Assembly (NCBI GenBank): GCA_963794385.1
Contig: CAWCDT010000005.1
Span: forward strand, 1 to 64,000
Length of the DNA stretch: 64,000 bases
Source: Gaiellasilicea sp963794385
Lineage (GTDB): Bacteria > Actinomycetota > Thermoleophilia > Gaiellales > Gaiellaceae
Reading direction: 5' to 3'
Shown in pieces: positions 46,460-56,303 of this stretch. Positions within the stretch are counted from its first letter, which is position 1. Each line of letters begins with the position of its first letter. The notes beneath the pieces were generated by a model, which worked only from the letters and a program-made list of their open reading frames with translations, had not been told where the DNA came from and did no database searches. The position numbers and the translations under genes are program-made.

Positions 46460-47708
46460 GCGCGGCCACGCGCGTGTCGTCTGGACGCTCGGTCTCGGCG
46501 CCTTCGGGCTCGCCTTCTCGCTGACGACGACGGCGGCGTACCTGCCGCCCCTGCTCGGCCAGTTCACGTCGTCGACGACGCTGATCGCGCTCGTGCTCGC
46601 GGCCGAGGGCCTCTTCGCCGTCGCACTCCCACTCGTGATCGGGCCGTGGAGCGATTCGTTCCACACCCCGCTTGGGCGCCGGCGCCCGTTCATGCTCGTC
46701 GCGCTCGGCCCGATCGGCTTCTGCCTCGCGCTGATGGCGTTCATGCCGAGCCTCTGGACGACGGCGCTGCTCGTCTTCGCCTTCTTCTTCGCCTACTACG
46801 TCTACGAACCGCCGTACCGCGGCCTCTACCCTGACCTGCTGCCGGCGCGGCTCTACGGCCGGGCGCAGAGCGCGCAGCACCTGATGCGCGGCCTCGCGCT
46901 GGGGACGGCGCTGATCGGCGGCGGGGCGCTCTTCCACGTCTGGGAGCCGTTCCCGTTCCTGGTCGCGGCGATCGTCGTCGTCGCCGCGTGCCTCTCGCCG
47001 GTCGTCTTCCTGCGCGAGGACGGCGGCCACGGCCGGGTCTTCGAGGGCGTGCGGGCATACGTCTCGCACAGCTGGCGGGTGTTCCGGCGCGATCCCGACG
47101 TGCGCCGCTTCCTGATCGCGAACACCGCCTGGGAAGGCACGTTCGCGGGCGCGCGGACCTTCGTCGTCCTCTACCTCACGGTCGGCCTCGGCCAGCCGCT
47201 CGGGACGACGACCGCCGTGCTCGGCGCCGTGGCGGGTGGGTACGTCGTCGCCGCCGCCGGCTCGGGCTACCTCGGCGACCGGTTCGGCTTCAGCCGCGTG
47301 ATCCTCGCCGCCTCGATCGTGTACGGGCTCGGCCTGCTCGCAGGCGGGCTCGGCGAGGAGTGGCACGGCTGGTACCTGCCGGTGATCTTCGTCGTCGCGA
47401 TCGCGGGCGGGAGCGTGATGACGCTCGCGTGGGGCCTGCTCTTCAAGCTCATGCCCGCCGCCGACCGGGGCGCGATCGCCGGTCTCGCCACGACGACGAA
47501 GGGGATCGGCCTCCTGATCGGTCCCTTGCTCGCCGGCATCGCGATCGACCTGCTCTCGCCCTACCTCGAGGGCACGCAGGGCTACCAGGTGCTCTGGCCG
47601 ATCCTCGCCGTCCCGGTGCTGCTCGCGATCCCGCTCGTGGCGCGTCTCGCCCATGTCGAGCGGCGGGGGCCCGCCGGCCCGCTCGAGAGCCCGGAGCCGA
47701 TCGTCTAA
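46371..47708 (+). CDS. MFS transporter (sugar/cation symporter-like)
   Basis: A protein of up to 445 residues with twelve hydrophobic segments. Typical signatures are GPWSDSFHTPLGRRRPFML in the loop between helices 2 and 3 and YEPPYRGLYPDLLPARLYGRAQ. It resembles the sucrose/GPH-type symporters. Cargo is unknown. The start is uncertain: GTG 46371 overlaps the TetR gene by 89 nt; the next GTG is about 18 nt on. The hydrophobic core begins near 46490. Confidence 0.8.
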   Translation: MTRRWRVRSGRWSSSSATGSPGTLPQRPPERGHARVVWTLGLGAFGLAFSLTTTAAYLPPLLGQFTSSTTLIALVLAAEGLFAVALPLVIGPWSDSFHTPLGRRRPFMLVALGPIGFCLALMAFMPSLWTTALLVFAFFFAYYVYEPPYRGLYPDLLPARLYGRAQSAQHLMRGLALGTALIGGGALFHVWEPFPFLVAAIVVVAACLSPVVFLREDGGHGRVFEGVRAYVSHSWRVFRRDPDVRRFLIANTAWEGTFAGARTFVVLYLTVGLGQPLGTTTAVLGAVAGGYVVAAAGSGYLGDRFGFSRVILAASIVYGLGLLAGGLGEEWHGWYLPVIFVVAIAGGSVMTLAWGLLFKLMPAADRGAIAGLATTTKGIGLLIGPLLAGIAIDLLSPYLEGTQGYQVLWPILAVPVLLAIPLVARLAHVERRGPAGPLESPEPIV

Positions 47709-47729
47709 GCCGGTGTGGGAGGATGGGGC

Positions 47730-48203
47730 GTGAGGTCGTTCAACCTCTTCGACGGCGAGCTCGACGAGTCGCGCGCGACCGGCCGGGTTGGAGCTGGCGC
47801 CGCGGCGACGGTCGGCGAGAAGATCGGCGCGGAGAAGCTCGGCGCCAGCCTCTACGAGCTCCAGCCGGGGGAGACGACTTCCCGTACCACTACGAGTACG
47901 GCGCGGAGGAGTGGTTGCTCGTGCGTCGCCGGTCGGCCGACGCTGCGTGTCCCCGACGGCGAGCACGAGCTTCGGCCCGGCGACGTCGTCTGCTTTCCGG
48001 AAGGGCCGGAGGGCGCCCACCAGGTCCGGAACGACTCGGACGAGCCGATCCGCGTCCTGATCGCTTCGACGAAGCAGGTGCCCGATGCCGCCGTCTACCC
48101 CGACAGCGGCAAGATCGGCATCTGGACGGGGAACGACGAAACCGACCCGCCACGGCTCTTCCGGATCGGCACCGAGCTCGACTACTGGGACGGCGAGGCC
48201 TGA
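47730..48203 (+). CDS. Cupin-domain protein with locally shifted segment
   Basis: A 157-residue frame. The expected metal motif PYHYEYGAEEWLLV is present in the DNA at about 47880-47920 but in another frame, between a missing base near 47878 and an extra C near 47925. The two shifts cancel, so the rest (VAGRPTLRVPDGEHELRPGD, GAHQVRNDSDEPIRVLI, IGTELDYWDGEA) is in frame. This is probably a sequence error in a functional cupin. GTG 47730 follows GGGAGG. Confidence 0.7.
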   Translation: MRSFNLFDGELDESRATGRVGAGAAATVGEKIGAEKLGASLYELQPGETTSRTTTSTARRSGCSCVAGRPTLRVPDGEHELRPGDVVCFPEGPEGAHQVRNDSDEPIRVLIASTKQVPDAAVYPDSGKIGIWTGNDETDPPRLFRIGTELDYWDGEA

Positions 48204-48204
48204 C

Positions 48205-48430
48205 TCAGTCGCTGAACACGGTCGTGGGCTCGTCGCCGATCCACTCCCAGCGCGGCGTTGCCCCCGCAAGGTGCGCGTTGCGAGCCGGCCCTCATCGAGC
48301 TCTTCGGGTTGAAGCAGATCGGGCACACAAGCTGCTCGCCGCCGCCGTTCGCGTACTGCTGGAAGAGCCGCGCCAGCGGCGGGCTGCCCTGGCCATCGCT
48401 CAGCTGCCCTCTTCGCGTCGTCCGTCGTGG
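48205..48430 (-). pseudogene. DsrE-like C-terminal fragment
   Basis: Minus-strand segments GGGEQLVCPICFNPK, then a different frame LDEGRLATRTL, then a third, GATPRWEWIGDEPTTVFSD and stop, line up as the C-terminal half of a DsrE/DsrF-like sulfur-relay protein (CPICF resembles the family cysteine loop). At least two frameshifts break it, and no N-terminal half is recognisable up to 48540. The 339 bases between the cupin and esterase genes hold only this. Confidence 0.45.
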
Positions 48431-48542
48431 CTGTGGTGCCGTTCGCACGCTAATCCGGAGTTGCCGCGCTACGTCCACTCGCTGCGCCACGCTTGCGTAT
48501 AGGAGGACGCTCGCTGCGAGGCCTCTAGTCTCTGCCTTCGCG

Positions 48543-49233
48543 ATGGCCAAGATTCCCTATGTTCGTAACCTGACCGACTTCTCAGCACCCGTGCGGTATG
48601 CGCACGGCCCTGACTCCTATCGACAATCGGGCGTGCCTCAGGGAACGTTGTCTGACTACGAGTGGACGGCGAGCCGTGTCTTCCCCAGCACTACCCGCCG
48701 CTACTGGGTGTACGTCCCCGTGCAGTACACAGCTTCGGAGCCGGCGTCGTTGATGGTCTTTCAGGACGGCGACCTGTACCTCGATCCCGAGCTTGAGATG
48801 CGATGTTCCTGTCGTCTTCGACAACCTGATCCGCCGAGGCGAGATGCCCGTGACCATCGGTGTCTTCATCGACCCCGGCGAGCCGGACAATCGGAATCTG
48901 GAATACGACGCGTTCAGCGATGCGTACGCAACGTTCCTGCTGACAGAGATCCTCCCCAACGTTCAAGACCGCTACGTCATCACGGACGACCCTGGACCAG
49001 TGGGCCGATCGGCGAGCGGGAGTAGCGGCGGGAGTTGCGCCTTCACCGTCGCTTGGACGCGCCCTGATCGGTTCCGGCGAGCCCTGAGCTTCCTTGGGAG
49101 CTTCGCCCAAATCCGGGGCGGCAACCCCTACCCCGACTTGATCCAGAACACGCCGAAGAAACCGCTGCGCGTATTCCTGCAAGCAGCGTCTCGCGACATC
49201 AGACGGGGATGCGTCCGAGTTTCAACTGGGTAG
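48543..49233 (+). pseudogene. Enterochelin-esterase-like protein remnant
   Basis: The N-terminal part (RRYWVYVPVQYTASEPASLM) and the central part (PVVFDNLIRRGEMPVTIGVF, then GSSGGSCAFTVAWTRPDRF with the nucleophile region, SFLGSFAQIRGGNPYPD) belong to the D-esterase/Fes family. They lie in different frames, switching at about 48800. The sequence ends after PLRVFLQAASRD and lacks the C-terminal catalytic His. Broken gene, lower GC than its neighbours. Confidence 0.7.
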
Positions 49234-49239
49234 ACGTCG

Positions 49240-49450
49240 CCTACTTCCGCGAGGGGCCGAGGGCGCGCTCTCGCCGGAACGCTCGGTTACGAGCCGATCC
49301 GCGTCCTGATCGCGTCCACGGAGCGGCTGCCCGAGCGACGGTCTACCCACGGCGGCGAGATCTTGCCGATGCTGGACGCTGGCTCGACGAGGCGAACCAG
49401 CGTGAGCCTCATTCCGGATCGGCACGAGCTGGCTACTGGGACGGCGAGAG
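49240..49450 (+). pseudogene. Second cupin tail remnant
   Basis: This stretch repeats the 3' part of the 47.7-kb cupin gene. Both contain CCGATCCGCGTCCTGATCGC (48045-48064 and 49294-49313), and both end with a TACTGGGACGGCGAG segment. The copy is in broken frames and fused to the esterase remnant. Confidence 0.65.
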
Positions 49451-50638
49451 CTACCGAAAGGCGTTCTCGCCGGTCAGCGCGTTGCCGACGACGAGCGTGT
49501 GCACCTCGTGCGTGCCCTCGTAGGTGAGCACCGACTCGAGGTTGTTCACGTGGCGGATCACGGGATACTCGAGCGTGACGCCGTTCGCGCCGAGGATCGT
49601 TCGTGCCGAGCGTGCGACCTCGAGCGCGCCGCGGACGTTCCCCAGCTTGCCGAGGCTGACGTGCTCCTGGCGAAGCGTGCCGTCGTCCTTCATCCGGCCG
49701 ATGTGGAGCGCCACGAGCAGTCCGCGGTTCAGCTCGAGCGCCATCTCGGCGAGCTTCTGCTGCGTGAGCTGGTAGCCCGCGATCGGCTTCTCGAAGACGA
49801 TCCGCTCCTTCGCATAGTCGAGCGCCGCCTCGAAGCAGGCGCGGCCGGCGCCGACCGCGCCCCAGACGATCCCGTAGCGCGCCTCGTTCAGGCAGGAGAG
49901 CGGCCCGCGCAGCGTGTCGACCTCGGGGAAGCGGTTCTCCTCCGGCACGCGCACGTCGGCGAGGACGAGCTCGGACGTGACGGAGGCGCGGAGCGAGAGC
50001 TTCTTGTGGATCTCCGGCGCGCTGAAGCCCGGCGTGCCCTTCTCGACGAGGAAGCCGTTGATCTTGCCGTCCTCGGTGCGGGCCCAGACGGTCGCGACGT
50101 CGGCGATCGTGCCGTTCGTGATCCACATCTTCGCCCCGTTCAGGATCCAGTCCGAGCCGTCGCGGCGCGCGGTCGTGCGCATCGAGCCGGGATCGGAGCC
50201 CGCGTCGGGCTCGGTCAGGCCGAAGCAGCCGATCGCCTCGCCCGCATGCATCGCCGGCAGCCAGCGCTGCTTCTGCTCCTCGGAGCCCCAGCGCCAGATC
50301 GAGTACATCGCGAGCGACCCCTGGACGCTGACGGCGCTGCGCACACCGGAGTCGCCCGCCTCGAGCTCGAGGCAGGTGAGGCCGTAGGCGACCGCGCTCG
50401 CGCCCGGCAGGCCGTAGCCGTCGAGGTGCATGCCGAAGAGACCGAGCTTCCCCAGCTCGCCCATCAGCTCGCGCGGCAGGATGCCCTGCTCGAACCAGTC
50501 GCCCACGTCGGGCAGCACGCGCTCGCGCACGAAGGAGCGGACGGTGTCGCGGATCGCGCGCTCCTCGTCGTCGAGAAGGGCATCGATCGCGAGGAAATCG
50601 AGCGGGTCGAGCGCGGTCGGCTTCTCGGTCACGGCCAT
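49451..50638 (-). CDS. Acyl-CoA dehydrogenase, glutaryl-CoA dehydrogenase-like
   Basis: A 395-residue flavoprotein. CFGLTEPDAGSDPGSMRTTA binds substrate and FAD, KMWITNGTIADVATVWART follows, and the catalytic base is in LTYEGTHEVHTLVVGNALTG near residue 380. The sequence RYGIVWGAVGAGRACFEAALDYAKERIVF is split here only for display; it is continuous. It resembles glutaryl-CoA dehydrogenase (lysine or tryptophan breakdown). No partner genes of that pathway are adjacent. Confidence 0.9.
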   Translation of the reverse strand: MAVTEKPTALDPLDFLAIDALLDDEERAIRDTVRSFVRERVLPDVGDWFEQGILPRELMGELGKLGLFGMHLDGYGLPGASAVAYGLTCLELEAGDSGVRSAVSVQGSLAMYSIWRWGSEEQKQRWLPAMHAGEAIGCFGLTEPDAGSDPGSMRTTARRDGSDWILNGAKMWITNGTIADVATVWARTEDGKINGFLVEKGTPGFSAPEIHKKLSLRASVTSELVLADVRVPEENRFPEVDTLRGPLSCLNEARYGIVWGAVGAGRACFEAALDYAKERIVFEKPIAGYQLTQQKLAEMALELNRGLLVALHIGRMKDDGTLRQEHVSLGKLGNVRGALEVARSARTILGANGVTLEYPVIRHVNNLESVLTYEGTHEVHTLVVGNALTGENAFR

Positions 50639-50664
50639 CGCGGGACAAGGCTACCCTCGGGGCC

Positions 50665-51546
50665 GTGCTAGCCGCGATCGTCCAGGCGCTGACCCTGCTC
50701 CTCGCGGGCTCGGTCGAGGCGGAGGTCGCGGCCATGACGCCGCGCGAGAAAGCGCAGGCCGTCGTCGTTGCGGGAATGCCCGCAGGGCCGGGCTTCGGCG
50801 GCGTGCTCGTGCGCCGCTGGAACACCGAGCTGCCGCGGCCGCGCGGGCTGGTCTTCGCCGACCAGGAAGGCGGCCTCGTCAAGACCTTCGCTTCGCTGCC
50901 GCCTTCGCTGCCCGCTTCCTCCTATCGCAGCGCGGCCGAGGCCCGCGCGGCCGGGGCGGCGACTGCCGCTGCGCTGCGCCGAGAGGGCGTGCATGCGTCG
51001 TTCGCACCGGTGCTCGACCTCCCGGACGGGCCGCTCGGCTCGCGCCAGTTCGCCCGGCCGGAGCACGGCGTCGCTTTTGCGCGCGGCCTCGGCCGCGCGG
51101 CGTGCGTGAAGCACTTTCCGGGCCTCGGCTCGACACCGCTGTCGACCGACGAGGCGCGCGTCTACGGCGTCCTGCGCACGCAGGACCTCGTGCCGTTCCA
51201 GGCGGCAATTCGGGCCGGCGTGCCGTGCGTGATGGTGGGTCACGCGATCTACCCGCGGCTCGGCCCGCGCCGGGCCTCGTTCGAGCCGAAGACGTACGCG
51301 TTGCTGCGGCAGCTCGGATTCCGCGGCGTTGCGATCACCGACTCGATCGGCGTGCTCGGCAGTCCCTATGCGCCCTTCTGGGCGCGGCTGGCGCTTCGTG
51401 CGGGCGCCGACCTCGTTCTGACGACGAGCGCGCGGGACGCAGGGCGGATCGTCGACGCCCTCGTGCCGCTCGCCCGTACGGGCGAGCTCGACGCGAAGCT
51501 CGTCAGGGTGTTGCGCTACCGGAACCTGGTGGTTCCGGCACCGTGA
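50665..51546 (+). CDS. Glycoside hydrolase family 3 (beta-N-acetylhexosaminidase-like)
   Basis: A 293-residue compact GH3 enzyme. LVFADQEGGLVKTF, RAACVKHFPGLGSTPLSTDE and the catalytic aspartate in GVAITDSIGVLGSPYAP are typical of NagZ-like enzymes in cell-wall recycling. The N-terminus (LAAIVQALTLLLAGSVEA) may be a signal or anchor. It converges on and overlaps the amidase gene by 44 nt. GTG start. Confidence 0.85.
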   Translation: MLAAIVQALTLLLAGSVEAEVAAMTPREKAQAVVVAGMPAGPGFGGVLVRRWNTELPRPRGLVFADQEGGLVKTFASLPPSLPASSYRSAAEARAAGAATAAALRREGVHASFAPVLDLPDGPLGSRQFARPEHGVAFARGLGRAACVKHFPGLGSTPLSTDEARVYGVLRTQDLVPFQAAIRAGVPCVMVGHAIYPRLGPRRASFEPKTYALLRQLGFRGVAITDSIGVLGSPYAPFWARLALRAGADLVLTTSARDAGRIVDALVPLARTGELDAKLVRVLRYRNLVVPAP

Positions 51547-52969
51547 CCGTCACCGACGCCTCGACGGCCTTCCCGTCCTTTGCGACCGCACGCGCGGTGA
51601 GGCGGTGCGGCCCGGGGGATTCCGCGTCCGCGTTCCAGCCGAGCGTGTAGGGAGCGGCCACGTCCGTGCCGCGCGGGACGCCGTCGACGCGGAACTCGAC
51701 GTGCTTCGCGGGCCCGGCCGTATCGACGCGCCAGATGACGAGCCCGGTCACCTCCTGGCCCTCCGCGACGCTCTGCGAGACGATCCTGAGCATGGGCGCC
51801 GGCTTCGGCGCAGGCCTAGGTTTGGTGGGCTTTGGCCTCACCGGCAGTCTGGCGCCGGCGACGAGCGGGATGCGCCGCCGCGCGACTCGCCCGTCGGCCG
51901 AGGTCGCGACAGCCTCGAGCACGTGCTTGCCGCGCTTCGCCCGCTTCGCATTCCAGGCGAACGTGAACGGCGGCCTCGTGTCGACCGCGCGGCGATGTCC
52001 GTCGACCTTGAAGAGGACGCGGGTCGCCTTCGCGCCCCACGGCCGGACGCGGAGCTTGACGTTGCCCAGCACCCGCGTCCACGGTCGCGCGCCGGCGCTC
52101 GTGAGGGCGAACGCCCTGTTGTCGACGACGATCGTCTTCCGGGCGATGTCGTAGCGGCCCGGTCCGGCGACACCTTGCACCTGGAGCACGTGATGGCCGT
52201 TGCCGAGCTTCGTCGTGTTCAGGCGGCCCGCGTATGTAAAGGGGGGTTGCCGGTCGACTCTCAGCACCCGGCCGTCGACGGCGAACTCGACTCGGCGGAT
52301 GTCGCCGGTTGCCTTCGCTCGCCACGGGACGATGCCGCGCAGACGGCCGGCCGGTACGACCGGGACTACGCTCAGCTTCTGGACGCCCGCGTAGCGGCGG
52401 ACGAGCCGCAGGTAGTAGTCCCACTTCCAGCGTGGCCCCGGATCCGTGTGATGTGAGGCGCCGCCGAGGCCGCCGCCGGGCGCCGGCACGTTCGCGTGCC
52501 CGATGAAGTGCTTCCGGTTGATCGGCATGAGGGCCCGGCGGGCGATCCACCCCGCCAGGCGCGCGGACGCGTGGTACTGCGCGTTCGTGAAGCCGCCCGG
52601 GCCGTAGGTAAAGCCCTCGTGCTCGATCCCGACCGACTGCGTGTTCACCTTCCAGTTACCCGCGTGCCAGGCGATGTCGGAGAGGTGAACGAGCTGGACG
52701 ACCTTGCCGCGACGGCCGACGACGAAGTGCGAGGACGCGTGCGCGCGCGGGCTTCGCAGCCAGCGCACGGAGCCCCAGAAGGTCCCCTCGGTGACATGGA
52801 CGACGACCTTGTCGAGCGTCTCGACGCCGCGGTGCGACTTGGTGAAGTTGCCCTCGCCCTTGAGCCAGTCGACCGGCGGACGGACGGCGATCGTCGCCGC
52901 CGCCGCCGGAATCGCGACGCACGAGACCGCGATCGCCGCGGCGAGGACTAGCACCCTTCGGAGACCCAT
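51503..52969 (-). CDS. Secreted N-acetylmuramoyl-L-alanine amidase with Ig-like repeats
   Basis: A 488-residue protein: signal peptide, an amidase_2 domain (zinc ligands in VVVHVTEGTFWGS and ASHHTDPGPRW, NTQSVGIEHEGFTYGPGG), then Ig-like modules with recurring VEFAVDGRVLRVDRQPPFTY-type strands. It cuts the amide bond between muramic acid and peptide. The Ig modules probably bind or space the enzyme at the wall. Confidence 0.88.
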   Translation of the reverse strand: MGLRRVLVLAAAIAVSCVAIPAAAATIAVRPPVDWLKGEGNFTKSHRGVETLDKVVVHVTEGTFWGSVRWLRSPRAHASSHFVVGRRGKVVQLVHLSDIAWHAGNWKVNTQSVGIEHEGFTYGPGGFTNAQYHASARLAGWIARRALMPINRKHFIGHANVPAPGGGLGGASHHTDPGPRWKWDYYLRLVRRYAGVQKLSVVPVVPAGRLRGIVPWRAKATGDIRRVEFAVDGRVLRVDRQPPFTYAGRLNTTKLGNGHHVLQVQGVAGPGRYDIARKTIVVDNRAFALTSAGARPWTRVLGNVKLRVRPWGAKATRVLFKVDGHRRAVDTRPPFTFAWNAKRAKRGKHVLEAVATSADGRVARRRIPLVAGARLPVRPKPTKPRPAPKPAPMLRIVSQSVAEGQEVTGLVIWRVDTAGPAKHVEFRVDGVPRGTDVAAPYTLGWNADAESPGPHRLTARAVAKDGKAVEASVTVTVPEPPGSGSATP

Positions 52970-53004
52970 CGACCCGGGCTCAGACTAGCGGCGCCGGCGC
53001 TCGC

Positions 53005-53051
53005 TTGACGCCCCCTGACGGGGGACTCTAAACTCTTGACTGACTAGTCAA
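53005..53051 (+). promoter_or_regulatory. Acyl-CoA dehydrogenase promoter and TetR-type operator
   Basis: TTGACG (53005-53010), 18 bp, TAAACT (53029-53034). The palindrome TTGACTGACTAGTCAA (53036-53051) overlaps the expected transcript start, as a repressor site would. Its first nine bases equal those of the site at the TetR gene. Confidence 0.6.
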
Positions 53052-53088
53052 TCGACTCCGCATTTCGAGCACCCAAGAGGAGATGAGC

Positions 53089-54263
<1,175 letters not shown>

Positions 54264-54267
<4 letters not shown>

Positions 54268-55439
54268 CCCTCGCCGAGCTTGCGCTGGAAGGGCGGGAGG
54301 AAGCCGGGGGAGAAGCGAACGTCGCCGACCCACGCCCGCACGCGGGCGGCCTCGGCGTCGATCGCCGCGCGCGCGTCGCGGCCGACGTCCTCGAGCAGCC
54401 CGAGGGCGATCTCGCCGTCGCGGCGCTGGCTCCAGCCGCCGACGATCCGCCCCTCCCACCAGATCGTCGGGCCCGCGTTGCCGTTCGCGTCGAACAGGGT
54501 CGGCCCGTGCGGGCCGAGGTACCAGTCGCGCTCCTTCCAACCCATCGTGGTCGGGTCGAGCGTGGGCAGGAGGGCGGCCGACGGCTCGCGCGCCGGGGTC
54601 GGCTCGACATCGCCCGCGAGGACGTAGCCGGTCGCGCCCTCGAGGTCGACCTCGTCGTGCGGGATCGCGGCCAGCGCGGCGCGCGTCTCGCGCAGCGTCC
54701 AGCCCGTCCACCAGCGCATGTCCGCCTCGGTGGCGGGGCCGAAGGCGGCGAGCCAGCGGCGTAGCAGCTCGACCTGCGCGGCGACGACGTCGAGCGCCTC
54801 GATCGGCCCGCCGAGCCAGTCTTCCGTCGTGACCCAGCGGAACTGGGGGCTGATCCAGGTCCCGCGCGGCCGGCCGCGGACGAGCCGGCCTTCCATTGCC
54901 ATCTGCGGCAGCACGCGCGCGCCTGCGCTTTGCTCGACCTCCCACCGCCCAGAGCCGAAGCGCAGCTTCTTCGCGAGCAGCGGCACGTCCCGCGTGACTT
55001 CGGTCGTCATCGCCTCGCCGCGCGCCGCCACCGCGGCGACGGCCGTGTTGCCCGCACGCGTGATCCAGGCGCCGGGCCGCGTGGAGACGCCGCTGTCGCG
55101 CACGAAGCCCTCGAGCCGCTTGCGCTGCGTCGCCGCGACCGCCTTCGTCGCCGCCGCGAAGACGACCGGCAGCAGCTCGCGCGGCACCGCCCAGAGCGTC
55201 CGCCGCATCGCGAGCAGCCGGACGATGCTGCGATCGTCGTAGAGCGCGCGCTCGACGTCGGCGGGCGTGACGCCGTCCGTGCGCGCCTGGACGGCGAGGT
55301 AGACGGTGACCGCGTCGGTCGCGTGCAGGCAGACGAGCGAGCGCGCGACCTCGAGTGGGTCGCCCGCGCGGGCGTCCTGATCGAGCCGATGACGGTGGAC
55401 GAGCCGCGCGCGCCGTTCGGCGACGTCGATTCTCTGCAC
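54264..55439 (-). CDS. Winged-helix protein of the AlkZ-like DNA glycosylase family
   Basis: A 391-residue protein of the HTH_42 family (DUF1006). Members such as AlkZ and YcaQ remove bases from interstrand crosslinks using a Q-x-Q or Q-x-D type active site. Here the corresponding segment is VTVYLAVQARTDGVTP, with Q followed by A and R, so catalysis is uncertain. The segments FRWVTTEDWLGGP and DMRWWTGWTLRETRAAL fit the family. It overlaps the acyl-CoA dehydrogenase gene by 4 nt. Confidence 0.8.
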
Positions 55440-55466
55440 CCCGCTCTTCTACCGTAGGATCGCCGG

Positions 55467-56303
55467 ATGGCGATCGAGATCGATCTCTCCGGGCGCGTCG
55501 CGCTCGTCACCGGCGGCTCGCGCGGGCTCGGCCGCGCCGACGCGCTCGCGCTCGCCCGTGCCGGCGCCGACGTCGTCATTGCGGACATCCAGGTGGAGTC
55601 GGACGAGTCGACCGAGACGGCCGAGTCGTACGGCGTCCTGGCGCAGGTGGCCAAGGCGCAGGGGATCGTCTACACGGAGGCGACGGCGAAGGAGATCCAG
55701 GAGCTGGGGCGCCGCGCCGCGGCGATCAAGTGCGACGTCACCGACCGGGAGCAGGTGCAGGAGACCGTGCAGCGCGTCGTCGACGAGTTCGGCTCCGTCG
55801 ACATCCTGATCAACAACGCGGGCACGCTCGACCACGTCGGCCAGTTCCCGGACCAGAACCCGGAGCTGTGGGAACGCGACCTCCGTGTCAACCTGACCGG
55901 CGGCTTCAACTGCGCCCAGGCTGTCTGGCCGCACATGAAGGAGCGGCAGTGGGGGCGGATCATCAACATGGCCTCGGTCGCGGGCACGCTCGGCGGTTTC
56001 GGCCAGGCGAGCTACTCGACGACCAAGGCGGGCATCCTGGGCCTGACGCGCACGCTCGCGATGGAGGGCGGTCGCCACGGGATCACCTGCAACGCGATCG
56101 TGCCCGGGATCATCGGCACGGAGGCGTTCCACTTCGCGAACCCGGCGATGAACGAGCGGATCGCGAACCGGACGGTCTTCAAGCGGCCGGGCGAGCCGGA
56201 CGACATCGCGAACGCGATCTGCTTCCTCTGCTCCGACCTCGCGAACTACATCACCGGCGTTCAGCTGAACGTCAGCGGCGGCGTTGAGCTCTTCGTCTTC
56301 TAG
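55467..56303 (+). CDS. Short-chain dehydrogenase, mycofactocin-coupled type
   Basis: A 278-residue SDR. The cofactor site VALVTGGSRGLGRADALAL, NNAG, the catalytic Ser in NMASVAGTLGGFGQ and the YSTTK motif are intact. After the second strand there is an insertion (ESYGVLAQVAKAQGIVYTEA) of the kind that marks mycofactocin-dependent SDRs. No mycofactocin genes are in this window. Substrate unknown. Confidence 0.85.
   Translation: MAIEIDLSGRVALVTGGSRGLGRADALALARAGADVVIADIQVESDESTETAESYGVLAQVAKAQGIVYTEATAKEIQELGRRAAAIKCDVTDREQVQETVQRVVDEFGSVDILINNAGTLDHVGQFPDQNPELWERDLRVNLTGGFNCAQAVWPHMKERQWGRIINMASVAGTLGGFGQASYSTTKAGILGLTRTLAMEGGRHGITCNAIVPGIIGTEAFHFANPAMNERIANRTVFKRPGEPDDIANAICFLCSDLANYITGVQLNVSGGVELFVF

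Noticed and set aside
46988..48502. A long frame running through the MFS and cupin genes
   Set aside because: It is a shadow of the MFS gene. Only the short piece with PYHYEYGAEEW matters, and that belongs to the frame-shifted cupin.
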